A DNA stretch of 64,000 bases from Citricoccus sp. CH26A (GTDB taxonomy: Bacteria; Actinomycetota; Actinomycetes; Actinomycetales; Micrococcaceae). Each line of letters opens with the position of its first letter. Within the stretch, counting starts at the first letter, position 1. A program made the position numbers and the translations under genes. The stretch lies in contig NZ_AFXQ01000008.1 in assembly GCF_000224415.1 (NCBI RefSeq), forward strand, positions 1 through 64,000. The letters are read 5' to 3'. The notes below the pieces were generated by a model, which saw only the letters and a list, made by a program, of their open reading frames with translations, was not told where the DNA came from and ran no database searches. Below, one piece after another: positions 34,510 to 42,958 of the stretch.

Positions 34510-35658
34510 TCAGTCCCCCGACGAGCCGCGGCTCCAGTACGAGGACAGCGAGAGCATCCGCCGGTCCACGCCCCGGTCCTCCAGCAGGTGCCGCCGCAGG
34601 GACTTCACGGCGGCCTTCTCCCCGTGCACGAAGGCCTGTACCCGTCCCGGAGGCCACTCCATGGCCTGGACGGCGCCGGGCAACGGTGACGGGACGTGCT
34701 CTCCCAGTCCCCGGTGCAGCCAGCTCACCTCCACCCCCTGGGGCGCCTCGAGCTCCCACTCGTCGGCCGGGCCGGGGACCTCGATGAGGGCCGCCCCCAC
34801 GGCATCGGCCGGCAGGGCGGCCAGGGCCGCGGAGATCGCCGGCAGTGCCGCGGTGTCCCCCACGAGGAGGTGCCAGTCGGCCCGCGGGTCCGGGGCGTAC
34901 TTGCCCCCCGGGCCCGAGAACGCGACCCTGTCCCCCACCCGGGCCGTCGCGGCCCAGGGCCCGGCGACGCCCGAGTCCCCGTGGACCACGAAGTCGATGA
35001 CGAGGGTCCGGGCGTCGGGGTCCACGGAGTGCACCGTGTAGGTCCGCCGGACCGGGCGCTGGTGTCTCGGCAGGGTCTTGCGCAGGACCTGGAGGTCATA
35101 GGGCGGCTGCAGGCGGAGCGCGGGGTCCACGAACAGGATCTTGACGTACTTGTCCGTGTAGGCGTTGTCCCGGAAGTCCTCGAAGCCGTCACCGCCCAAG
35201 GTCAGACGCTGGACGTGCTCGCCGATCCGCTCCGTGGCCACCACCTCCAGGACGACCTGCCGGCGGCCTCGCCGTTCCCGGCCGTGGTCCACCCCGTCCG
35301 GACGCGGTTCCCCCTCGCGCCGCGACCTAGTCTCCGGGAGGCGGTCGTCATACCGGTGGCGGCCGTACGTCCCATGATGTTCGCGATACTTGCGGTGATG
35401 GCCGTGCTCACGGCGTCCCTTGGGGTCCTGCCCCGCCCGGAGGCGTGCCGCCTTCAGCGCGTACTTGGCCGCCTTGTACTCGTACTTGGCCACGGAGTAC
35501 CGCTCCGCTGCGACGCGGTGGCGTTCCACCGCAGACGCGAGGTCCGCCTCCGCGGCACCGGGGGTGCCGGTTCCGTCACCGGCACCGGTGCCGGTAGCGG
35601 CATCCGCGGGCACCCGGCCGCCGTCGTGCCTGTGCGGCGTGCCGTGGTCGCTGCCCAT
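34510..35658 (-). CDS. Siderophore-interacting protein with long basic N-terminal extension
   Basis: The C-terminal part (about residues 130-382) is an SIP-family FAD-dependent ferric-siderophore reductase: VERLTL-type entry RIGEHVQRLTLGGDGF, YTDKYVKILFVDPAL, RRTYTVHSVDPDARTLVIDF, SGPGGKYAPDPRADWHLLVG and the closing LEDRGVDRRMLSLSSYW. The first 125 residues are unlike ordinary SIPs: a Gly/Ala lead, an amphipathic helix rich in Ala/Lys/Tyr (RYSVAKYEYKAAKYALKAAR) and a His/Arg/Tyr-rich stretch. Start ATG 35658 follows AGGAGA with 8-nt spacing. It lies 137 nt downstream of a second SIP gene of the same orientation, so this is a tandem duplication with one copy extended. Confidence 0.85.
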   Translation of the reverse strand: MGSDHGTPHRHDGGRVPADAATGTGAGDGTGTPGAAEADLASAVERHRVAAERYSVAKYEYKAAKYALKAARLRAGQDPKGRREHGHHRKYREHHGTYGRHRYDDRLPETRSRREGEPRPDGVDHGRERRGRRQVVLEVVATERIGEHVQRLTLGGDGFEDFRDNAYTDKYVKILFVDPALRLQPPYDLQVLRKTLPRHQRPVRRTYTVHSVDPDARTLVIDFVVHGDSGVAGPWAATARVGDRVAFSGPGGKYAPDPRADWHLLVGDTAALPAISAALAALPADAVGAALIEVPGPADEWELEAPQGVEVSWLHRGLGEHVPSPLPGAVQAMEWPPGRVQAFVHGEKAAVKSLRRHLLEDRGVDRRMLSLSSYWSRGSSGD

Positions 35659-35795
35659 GCCATGTCTCCTCGACTGCGTTCTGTCCTGCGTCGCACCAGG
35701 CTGACTCGTGCAGACCAGTGCCGTGCCGATCAGCGTACGGCGCGTGCGGGGACAGCGGAACCGGCCGACGGGTCCGACCGCCTGGGCCGGGACGC

Positions 35796-36662
35796 TCAGG
35801 CCTCCGGGAAGATCTGCCCGATCGGTTCGCGCTTCTCCGCCTGGAAGGCCTCCTCGGCCCGGCCATAGGCCCAGTAGGCGGACAGTGACATCTGCCGGCG
35901 GTCCACCCCGCGCACGTCGGCCAGGTACCGGCGCAGGTCCTTGATCATCTCCCGCTCCCCGTGGGCGAACACCTGCACGGCGCCCTCCCTCCACTCGGCG
36001 TCGATGACCGCCTGGGCCAGCTTCGTGGTCTCGGGCGTGAACTCCGCCCCGCGGTGCAGCCAGGTGACGGTGATCCCCTGGGGCACGGACAGCCCGACCT
36101 CGTCCTCGGGGCCGTTCACCTCGATGATGGCCTGCCCGACGGCGTCGGCCGGCATGGCCTCGAGGGCCGCGCCGATCGCGGGCAGCGCGGACTCGTCCCC
36201 GGCCAGCAGGTGCCAGTCCGCCGCGGGGTCGGGCAGGTACATCCCCCCGGGGCCGGTGAGGCACACCCGGTCCCCGGGCCGGGCGGAGTCGGCCCAGGGG
36301 CCGGCCAGGCCGTCACTGCCGTGGACCACGAAGTCGATGGTGAGGGTGCCGGCCCCGGGGTCCACCGAGCGCACCGTGTAGGTACGGCGCACGGGCATCT
36401 GCTCGGGGGCCAGGCGCTCGCGCAGGACCTCCAGGTCGTACGGCATCTCCAGGCCCAGCGCCGGATCGGCGAACATCAGCTTGACGTACTTGTCCGTGGC
36501 GTCCTTGTCCTGGTAGAGGCCGAAGCCCGGTCCGCCCAGGGTCAGCCGGACCATGTGGGGGCCCAGTCGTTCGGTGGCCGTCACCTCCAGGACCACGGGG
36601 GGCTTGGGCTGGCGCCGCGGCCGGGCGGCCGGGGGCTGCGGCACGGACTTCTGCTCGGTCAT
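35796..36662 (-). CDS. Siderophore-interacting protein (ferric-siderophore reductase)
   Basis: This 288-residue SIP family protein releases iron from imported siderophores by FAD/NAD(P)H-linked reduction in the cytosol. FAD-site motif RRTYTVRSVDPGAGTLTIDF and CLTGPGGMYLPDPAADWHLL are present, as are the C-terminal AHGEREMIKDLRRYLADVRG and QMSLSAYWAYGRAEEAF. A short Arg/Pro-rich N-terminus precedes the domain. Start ATG 36662 with AAGAGGTG upstream. Divergent from an MHS-type transporter across a 256-nt spacer. No obvious iron box was found, so iron control is unproven. Confidence 0.92.
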   Translation of the reverse strand: MTEQKSVPQPPAARPRRQPKPPVVLEVTATERLGPHMVRLTLGGPGFGLYQDKDATDKYVKLMFADPALGLEMPYDLEVLRERLAPEQMPVRRTYTVRSVDPGAGTLTIDFVVHGSDGLAGPWADSARPGDRVCLTGPGGMYLPDPAADWHLLAGDESALPAIGAALEAMPADAVGQAIIEVNGPEDEVGLSVPQGITVTWLHRGAEFTPETTKLAQAVIDAEWREGAVQVFAHGEREMIKDLRRYLADVRGVDRRQMSLSAYWAYGRAEEAFQAEKREPIGQIFPEA

Positions 36663-36808
36663 GGGGACACCTCTTCGTCGGGTCACCGGCTGGCGGCCGG
36701 CGGGCACGGGACGGGTCGACGCACCGCCCACGCATCCGACATTACGTCATTGACCCGTGACCCAATAATGCCCCGTCCGGGATCTTCACACCGGGCCGCA
36801 CGGAACGT

Positions 36809-36862
36809 GTGACACACCTCACCGGCATCCTCTATGATCGTCAAAGTAACCGAACGGTCGGT
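36809..36862 (+). promoter_or_regulatory. Promoter and overlapping palindromic operator of the MHS transporter
   Basis: GTGACA (36809-36814), 18 nt, then TATGAT (36833-36838) make a good promoter. ACCGAACGGTCGGT at 36849-36862 is an inverted repeat (ACCGA/TCGGT) lying at and after the predicted start point, the place for a repressor. The sequence style is that of TetR operators; no TetR gene is adjacent. Confidence 0.5.
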
Positions 36863-36918
36863 CACTAATCCGTAACCTCATCCCCGCGAAGCATCCGCAC
36901 CATCACCTGGAGCACACC

Positions 36919-38355
36919 ATGGCACATCACGACGCCGCAGTGGCCTCTCCCCGGGGGCGCACCCCCGAAGAGAAGAGAGTCCTGGCCGGAACCCTCGTCG
37001 GCACCACCATCGAGTGGTACGACTTCTTCATCTACGCCCAGGCCGCCGCCTTCGTGCTGGCCCCGCTGTTCTTCGCCCCGCTGTCCGCTGACAATCCCGG
37101 CCTCGCGCAGGTCGTCACGTGGGCGACCCTGGGCATCAGCTTCCTGTTCCGCCCGCTCGGCGCCGTGGTCGCCGGACACCTCGGTGACAAGCACGGCCGC
37201 AAGCTCGTGCTGGTGATCACCCTGATCGGCATGGGCGGCGCCACCGCGCTGATCGGCGTCCTGCCGACCTACGCCCAGATCGGCATCTGGGCCCCGATCC
37301 TCCTGCTGCTGATGCGCATCATCCAGGGCTTCTCCGCCGGTGGTGAGTGGGGCGGCGCCGCCCTGATGTCCGTGGAGCACGCCCCGAAGAACAAGCGCAG
37401 CGCCTTCGGCTCCTACCCGCAGATCGGCGTGCCGCTGGGCATGCTGCTGGCCACCGCCTTCATGTGGATCCTGACCAGTTCGATGTCGGCCGAGGACTTC
37501 CAGGCCTGGGGCTGGCGCATCCCGTTCCTGTCCTCCGTGGTGCTGATCGTGGTCGGTTACCTCATCCGCAAGGCCGTGGACGAGTCCCCGGTGTTCAAGG
37601 AGATGCAGCTCCGGAAGAAGGAGTCCGCGGCTCCCCTGGGCGTGCTGCTGAAGTCCCACAAGAAGAACGTCACTCTGGCGGCCCTGATCTTCATGGCGAA
37701 CAACGCCGCCGGCTACCTGGTGATCGCGTTCTTCGCCTCGTACGGCGCGAACGTGCTGGGCATGAGCCGTGAGGCCACCCTGATCGCCACCTTCGTCGGC
37801 GGCCTGGGCTGGCTGGTGTTCACGATGTTCGGCGGCTACATCGGGGACAAGATCGGCAAGATCCGCACCTTCCAGATCGGTTACGCCATCATCATCGTGT
37901 GGGCGATCCCCATGTGGTTCATGCTGGACACCGCGTCCCTGCCGCTGTTCGCCCTGGCGATCGTGATCCTCACCATGGGCCTCGGCCCGTCCTACGGTCC
38001 GCAGTCCGCCCTGTACGCCGAGATGTTCCCCGCCCACGTGCGGTACTCGGGCGTCTCGATCGGCTACGCCTTCGGCTCCATCATCGGCGGTGCGTTCGCC
38101 CCCATGATCGCCCAGCTGCTGCTGAACCAGACCGGTATGGGCTGGACCATCGGCGTGTACATCGCCGTGCTGGCCATCATCTCCCTCGTCGCCGTGTCCA
38201 TGGTGCCTAAGTCCATCGAGGGCACGGACCTGCACGTCGACGAGGTGCACGAGCAGTACCTCGCCGAGCACCCGGAGGACGCCGCCATCGTGCAGCAGGC
38301 CGCCCAGGCCCACGGTGAGGCGGGCACGCCGACCGACCGGGGTGGCCGGCACTGA
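36919..38355 (+). CDS. MHS-family MFS metabolite:H+ symporter
   Basis: This 478-residue twelve-helix transporter is in the metabolite:H+ symporter branch (ShiA/ProP/KgtP-like). The diagnostic start TTIEWYDFFIYAQAAAFV is followed by RPLGAVVAGHLGDKHGRK (loop 2-3 motif), RIIQGFSAGGEWGGAALMSV and GYIGDKIGKIRTF. A hydrophilic tail of about 50 residues ends the protein. Substrate unknown; carboxylates, betaines and shikimate are typical. Start ATG 36919 follows CTGGAG. It stands alone between its own promoter/operator and a strong hairpin. Confidence 0.9.
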   Translation: MAHHDAAVASPRGRTPEEKRVLAGTLVGTTIEWYDFFIYAQAAAFVLAPLFFAPLSADNPGLAQVVTWATLGISFLFRPLGAVVAGHLGDKHGRKLVLVITLIGMGGATALIGVLPTYAQIGIWAPILLLLMRIIQGFSAGGEWGGAALMSVEHAPKNKRSAFGSYPQIGVPLGMLLATAFMWILTSSMSAEDFQAWGWRIPFLSSVVLIVVGYLIRKAVDESPVFKEMQLRKKESAAPLGVLLKSHKKNVTLAALIFMANNAAGYLVIAFFASYGANVLGMSREATLIATFVGGLGWLVFTMFGGYIGDKIGKIRTFQIGYAIIIVWAIPMWFMLDTASLPLFALAIVILTMGLGPSYGPQSALYAEMFPAHVRYSGVSIGYAFGSIIGGAFAPMIAQLLLNQTGMGWTIGVYIAVLAIISLVAVSMVPKSIEGTDLHVDEVHEQYLAEHPEDAAIVQQAAQAHGEAGTPTDRGGRH

Positions 38356-38371
38356 CCCTGCCCCCTCACGA

Positions 38372-38411
38372 ACCGGGCCCCGTCGCACCACTGGTGCGGC
38401 GGGGCCCGGTC
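38372..38411. terminator. Terminator after the MHS transporter gene
   Basis: ACCGGGCCCCG and CGCACCA (38372-38390) pair with TGGTGCG and CGGGGCCCGGT (38392-38411 region), one T-G wobble. It separates convergent genes. A T/C-rich stretch with TCTCGTTCC repeats follows on the plus strand. Confidence 0.8.
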
Positions 38412-38502
38412 TCGTTCCGTCTCGTTCCACCTCATCCCGTCGTGTTCCGCGGGACTGTCCGGCTTCCGTGGGACGGCCCGGCGCCATCCGGACGGTCCCG
38501 GT

Positions 38503-39882
38503 TCAGCGCCGGGCGGCCCCCACCGCACGCCGGTACGCTGCGCCCTGGTGGTCCGCGGCCAGGCGCGGTCCGGCACCGGTCAGGGCCTCCCGCAGGGTGC
38601 CCCCGGTCCCCTCGGCGAGGATCCCGCGGCGCCGCAGTTCCGGGGAGACCAGGGCGGTGAACCGCTCCAGGTCCGCGGGACGGACCGCCGCGGAGATGTT
38701 GAAGCCGTCGACGCCGGCCGCCTCCTGCCAGCGTTCGAGCTCGTCCGCCACGGTGGTCGGGGAACCGGCGATGACCGGTCCGCGGCCCCCGATCGCGATG
38801 AACTCGGCCAGGTCCCGTACCGTCCACGTCCTGTCCGGCGACAGCGAGGTGAAGGACGCCAGGGCGGACTGGTTGGCCTCGGTGGCGACGTACTCGAGCG
38901 GGGAGTCCGGGTCGGCGCCGGCCAGGTCCACGCCGGTCCAGCCCCCGAACAGGGCCAGTGCGCCCTCGACGTCCACGTGCCGGCGGTACCCGTCCAGCCG
39001 GGCCCGGGCCTCCTCGTCCGAGTCGGCCACCACCACCGTGGCCATGGTGAACACCTTGACGGCGTCCTCGGCACGGCCGCGTCCGGCCAGTCCCGCCCGC
39101 ACGCCGTCCGTCCAGCGCCGGACCAGCTCCGGGGTGTTGCCGATGAAGAAGATCGCCTCGGCATGGTCCAGGGCGAACTCCTGGCCGCGCGTGGACGCCC
39201 CCGCCTGGAACAGGAACGGGGTGCCCTGCGGCCCGGGGTGTGTCAGCGCCTGGCCCGGGACGGAGAAGTACGTCCCGTGGTGGCCGATCGGGTGCACCCG
39301 GTCCGGGTCCACGAACACTCCCGTCTGGGCGTCGGCGCGGACCGCGCCGGGATCGAACGATCCCTCGAAGAGCTTGTACATGACCTCCATGTACTCGTCG
39401 GCCCGGTCGTACCGCTCGTCGTGCGGCAGTTGCCGGTCCATGCCCAGGTTGCGCGCGGCCGAGTCCTGGTAGGAGGTGACCACGTTCCAGGCCACCCGCC
39501 CGCCGGTGACGTGGTCCAGCGTGGCGAGGGTGCGGGCCAGCAGGTAGGGCGCCTCGTAGGTGACCGAGGCGGTGACCCCGAAGCCGAGCCGCTCGGTCAC
39601 GGCGGCCATCGCGGGCACCATCACCAGTGGGTCGAGCACCGGGTACTGCACCCCGCCGCGTGCCGTGGCCCCGGTCCCTGCGCCGTAGACGTCGTAGACA
39701 CCGGGGATGTCCGCCAGGAACAGGGAGGCGAACCCGCCCTCCTCCAGCGTCCGGGCCAGCGAGGTCCAGTACGCCAGGGTGTCGAAGCGGGACACCCCGG
39801 ACTCCGGGTGCCGCCAGAGCCCCGGGGACTGGTGCACCGGGACCATCATGTCGAAGGCGTTCAGCAGCATGGGGCGGGTCAT
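38503..39882 (-). CDS. LLM-class FMN-dependent monooxygenase (second copy)
   Basis: This 459-residue NtaA/DszA-type flavin monooxygenase is paralogous to the enzyme at 23672-25123; both share the opening NAFDM...HQSPGLWRHP and FLFQ/VIYQ-AGASTRG. Other motifs: YWTSLARTLEEGGFASLFLA, TYEAPYLLARTLATLDHVT, GRVAWNVVTSYQDSAARNLG and DGFNISAAVRP. It is the last gene of a three-gene operon (DszC-like, MHS transporter, LLM), starting in a 4-nt ATGA overlap with the transporter. The operon leader is a SAM-I riboswitch. Likely uses FMNH2 to oxygenate and cleave a C-S or C-N bond of the substrate brought in by the neighbouring carrier. Confidence 0.88.
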   Translation of the reverse strand: MTRPMLLNAFDMMVPVHQSPGLWRHPESGVSRFDTLAYWTSLARTLEEGGFASLFLADIPGVYDVYGAGTGATARGGVQYPVLDPLVMVPAMAAVTERLGFGVTASVTYEAPYLLARTLATLDHVTGGRVAWNVVTSYQDSAARNLGMDRQLPHDERYDRADEYMEVMYKLFEGSFDPGAVRADAQTGVFVDPDRVHPIGHHGTYFSVPGQALTHPGPQGTPFLFQAGASTRGQEFALDHAEAIFFIGNTPELVRRWTDGVRAGLAGRGRAEDAVKVFTMATVVVADSDEEARARLDGYRRHVDVEGALALFGGWTGVDLAGADPDSPLEYVATEANQSALASFTSLSPDRTWTVRDLAEFIAIGGRGPVIAGSPTTVADELERWQEAAGVDGFNISAAVRPADLERFTALVSPELRRRGILAEGTGGTLREALTGAGPRLAADHQGAAYRRAVGAARR

Positions 39883-41363
39883 ACGGTCGTCCTCTCGGGG
39901 GTGCCTGCGGGAGCGCCCTGGAGGGCGCCCTCAGCGGCGTTCTCGGTGGTGCGCGGGGTGCCGGAGCCGGGCGCGGGACCGGCAGGGCCGGCGTCGGGCG
40001 CGAGGTCCTGCGCGGGGCCGTGCAGATCGGTGAGCTCCGTGCCGTGCTGGTGCCGGGCGGGATCCTTCGCGGCCAGCCCGGCGATGACGGACAGCACGGC
40101 CAGCCCGGAGAGGTAACCGGCGATCAGCCACGGGGTGTCACCACCGGCGGCGAAGAGCAGCGCAGCGATCAGGGGCATCAGCCCCCCGCCCAGCACCGTG
40201 CCGACCTGGTAGCCCAGGCTCACGCCCGAGTAGCGCACGTGCACCGGGAACTGCTCGGCGAACCAGGCGGCCTGCGGTCCGTAGATCGCGTCGTGGATGA
40301 GGTTGATGCCCAGGATGATGACGAGGGGCAGCAGGGCCAGCGGTCCGGCCCCCAGGTAGGCGAACAGCACCCAGCCGAACACGCCGATCGCCGCATAGGC
40401 CGTCACGGAGACCACCTTGCGTCCCACCCGGTCGGACAGCCAGCCCCAGAACGGGGTCGAGACCAGGCCGATGGCCGAGGCGATCATCACTGCCGTGACA
40501 CCCGAGGAGGAGTCCCCCCGCTCGTCGCGCAGGTAGGTCAGCATGTAGACCGTGACCAGGTAGTACACGGCGTTCTGGGCCAGCCGCAGACCGATCGTCA
40601 CCAGCAGCGGGCGGCGGTGGTGCGTCAGCAGCACCTTCAGCGGCGCCTTCTCGACCTTCCCGGAGGCCTGGTGCTCGAGGAACTCCGGGGCATCGGAGAC
40701 GCCGAGCCGGATCCACAGTCCCAGGGCCACCAGCAGCGCGGAGAGCAGGAACGGGATCCGCCATCCGAAGGCGGCGAACTGCTCGGCGCTCAGCACGTTC
40801 TGCACGATGAAGAACGCACCGGTGGCCAGCAGCATCCCCGCGGACGATCCGATCTGCGTGAAGGACCCGAAGAAGCCGCGGTGCCGGGCCGGGGCGTGCT
40901 CCACGCTCAGCAGCGCCGAACCGCCCCACTCCGCCCCGGCGGACAGGCCCTGCAGGATGCGCAGCACCACCAGACCGACGACGGCCCACCAGCCGATCGC
41001 CTCGAAGGTGGGCAGCAGCCCGATCAGGGTCGAGGCCACGCCCATCAGCAGCAGCGAGGCCACCAGCAGGGCCTTGCGGCCGATCCGGTCCCCCAGGTGA
41101 CCGGCCACGATGCCGCCCAGCGGCCGGGCGATCACGCCGACGGCGAGCGTGGCGAACGAGGCGACGATGCCGCCGAGCTCGGTGGCCATCGGGAAGAACT
41201 GGACGTTGAAGACCAGCGCGGCGGCGGTTCCGTAGAGGTAGAAGTCGTACCACTCGATGGTGGTTCCGGCGAAGGCCGAGGCGAGGACGCGCTTCTTGCC
41301 GTCGAAGACCCGCGCGGGTCCCTGCCGTGGCCCCCCGGCGGTCGTGATGGTCGGGGCGCTCAT
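39879..41363 (-). CDS. MHS-family MFS transporter in the sulfur operon
   Basis: This 494-residue metabolite:H+ symporter has the MHS opening TTIEWYDFYLYGTAAALVF, RPLGGIVAGHLGDRIGRK, RILQGLSAGAEWGGSALLSV and GWLSDRVGRK. The last 60 residues are a Pro/Gly/Ala-rich cytosolic tail. It overlaps both neighbours by 4 nt (ATGA), placing it between a DszC-like and a DszA-like oxygenase, so it most likely imports their substrate. Ordinary sulfonates use the Ssu importer, so this carrier may bring in a different organosulfur acid. That is inference from context. Confidence 0.9.
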   Translation of the reverse strand: MSAPTITTAGGPRQGPARVFDGKKRVLASAFAGTTIEWYDFYLYGTAAALVFNVQFFPMATELGGIVASFATLAVGVIARPLGGIVAGHLGDRIGRKALLVASLLLMGVASTLIGLLPTFEAIGWWAVVGLVVLRILQGLSAGAEWGGSALLSVEHAPARHRGFFGSFTQIGSSAGMLLATGAFFIVQNVLSAEQFAAFGWRIPFLLSALLVALGLWIRLGVSDAPEFLEHQASGKVEKAPLKVLLTHHRRPLLVTIGLRLAQNAVYYLVTVYMLTYLRDERGDSSSGVTAVMIASAIGLVSTPFWGWLSDRVGRKVVSVTAYAAIGVFGWVLFAYLGAGPLALLPLVIILGINLIHDAIYGPQAAWFAEQFPVHVRYSGVSLGYQVGTVLGGGLMPLIAALLFAAGGDTPWLIAGYLSGLAVLSVIAGLAAKDPARHQHGTELTDLHGPAQDLAPDAGPAGPAPGSGTPRTTENAAEGALQGAPAGTPERTTV

Positions 41364-42688
41364 GCGGCAGGCCCCGCCGTCTTCGCGTCGCCGATGGCGT
41401 TCAGGCCCTCCGGCAGGGTGCCGTTGATCTGGTAGTCGCCGAGGGCGCGGGCCCGGAAGGCGATCGGGTTGTGGGTGGCCACGGTCTGGGCGTTGCGCCA
41501 GTGCCGGTCCAGCCCCTTGGACGTGGAGGTCGCGGAGGCACCCACGGTCAGGAACAGGTCCTGGGCGGCGCCCAGTGCCAGTTCGGGCACCGTGACCTGG
41601 GCATGCTCGACGGCGATCTCGGACTCGTACAGGGCTTTCGGCAGGGTGCCGGTGAACTCCGGGACGTCCGCCCCGGCGTCGATGACGGCCTGGATGCCGG
41701 CGTCGAGTGCCCGCGCGGCGTGCAGCACGGTGGCCTCGGCGGCGAAGGCCTTGGCGGAGATCCGCCCGGTGGCCTCCTGGATCAGCGGGTCCTCGCGGAA
41801 CGGCAGGCCCAGCCCGGTGTTGAAGGTGCGCTTGCGGGTGGCGATGGTGGCGACGGTGTCGCGGCGGGCGGCCCGGGCGATGCCGGCCAGCACGGCCAGC
41901 AGCACCAGCTGGAAGAAGGCGGCCTCGTGGACGGCCTCGGCGCTGCCCGCGGCGCGGTCCAGCACGGCGTCCTCGGGGACGGCGACGTCCTCGAAGAGGG
42001 CCGTCCCGGTACCGGTGAGCTTCTGCCCGAAGCCGTCCCAGTCGTCCTCCAGCGTGACACCGGGGGCGTCCGTGGACACCACCGCGAAGCGCCGTCCGTC
42101 CTCGCCGTCCAGGGAGGCGGAGACCCGCGTGTAGTCCGAGAAGATCGATCCGGTCGCGTAGAACTTCCGGCCGTTGAGCACCCAGCCCTCCCCGCTCCGG
42201 GTCAGCACGGTGTTCAGGGTGCCCAGGGCGTTGCCGCCCTTCTCGGTGGACGCGTTGCCCACCGTCGCCCCCGCCAGGACCCGCGGGTACCAGGCCTCCT
42301 GGAGGCGGGCGGGCAGGAAGCGCAGGGACTCCACGAAGCCGTAGTGGGACCGGTACAGGTGGGCGATGTTCGAGTCGGCCTCGGCCAGGTCGATGAGCAG
42401 CCGGGTGAAGTCCTCGATGCTCACCCCCGGACCGCCGTGGGCGGCCGGGACCCTCAGGGTGCCGAACCCGGCACGATCCAGCGTGCGGACCTCCTCCCGG
42501 GGCAGCCTGCGCTCCAGGTCCCGCTCCAGGGAACCGGCCGCGATCGAGGCGAAGACCGGGGCGAAGTGCTCGCGCAACCCCGCGTAGGAGGCGGGCAGGC
42601 CGTCGGCGAGGTTCGCGGCCCCGGCCTCCGGTCCCGGCCGGGAGAGGTGTTCGGTGGTGGCGGCCTTCTCGGCCGTGCTCTGCGACAT
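41360..42688 (-). CDS. DszC/SfnB-like acyl-CoA-dehydrogenase-fold monooxygenase (second copy)
   Basis: This 442-residue protein is paralogous to that at 25316-26656: shared blocks are SNIAHLYRSHYGFVE, LNGRKFYATGSIFSDYTRV, EDDWDGFGQKLTGTGTALF and TVGASATSTSKGLDRHWRNA. The fold is that of acyl-CoA dehydrogenase, but the context and kinship are to DszC-type flavin monooxygenases. Start ATG 42688 has AAGGACC upstream, 108 nt after the SAM-I riboswitch, so control here may need a separate expression platform. First gene of the operon with the MHS carrier and the LLM oxygenase. Confidence 0.86.
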   Translation of the reverse strand: MSQSTAEKAATTEHLSRPGPEAGAANLADGLPASYAGLREHFAPVFASIAAGSLERDLERRLPREEVRTLDRAGFGTLRVPAAHGGPGVSIEDFTRLLIDLAEADSNIAHLYRSHYGFVESLRFLPARLQEAWYPRVLAGATVGNASTEKGGNALGTLNTVLTRSGEGWVLNGRKFYATGSIFSDYTRVSASLDGEDGRRFAVVSTDAPGVTLEDDWDGFGQKLTGTGTALFEDVAVPEDAVLDRAAGSAEAVHEAAFFQLVLLAVLAGIARAARRDTVATIATRKRTFNTGLGLPFREDPLIQEATGRISAKAFAAEATVLHAARALDAGIQAVIDAGADVPEFTGTLPKALYESEIAVEHAQVTVPELALGAAQDLFLTVGASATSTSKGLDRHWRNAQTVATHNPIAFRARALGDYQINGTLPEGLNAIGDAKTAGPAA

Positions 42689-42795
42689 TCGGCGGTCCTT
42701 CCGGTCACACCGAGGATTACCGGCAGTCACGCCAACGGCTGGTCCGGCGCAGGCAGCGGACACCGACGCACAGACCGACTGCAGATCCGGGATCT

Positions 42796-42890
42796 CCATC
42801 GGTCCTGGCCTTAGCACCCGTCGTTGGGGAGATGATCCCCTCGGGTTGCTGCGGCGTCGTCGAGCCAGGTCTCTCAGCCGCTCTGGATGG
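42796..42890 (-). promoter_or_regulatory. SAM-I riboswitch before the second desulfurisation operon
   Basis: Minus strand: CCATCCAGAGCGGCTGAGAG, ACCTGGCTC, GACGCCGCAGCAACC and GGTGCTAAGGCCAGGACCGA, with P1 from 42890-42886 and 42800-42796. Unlike the other four, the start codon is about 108 nt downstream; a small AGATCC/GGATCT inverted repeat follows P1. The mechanism may therefore be transcriptional or use a distal ribosome-binding-site masker. Confidence 0.9.
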
Positions 42891-42958
42891 TTACGGGTTC
42901 ACCCTAGCAATGGATCACCGGGGCGTGGATGTCGCCCACGTCACGTCAGGACACACAG

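Noticed and set aside
35659-36264. Upstream extension of the first SIP frame to 36264
   Set aside because: It overlaps the second SIP gene in another frame; the ATG at 35658 has a good ribosome-binding site.
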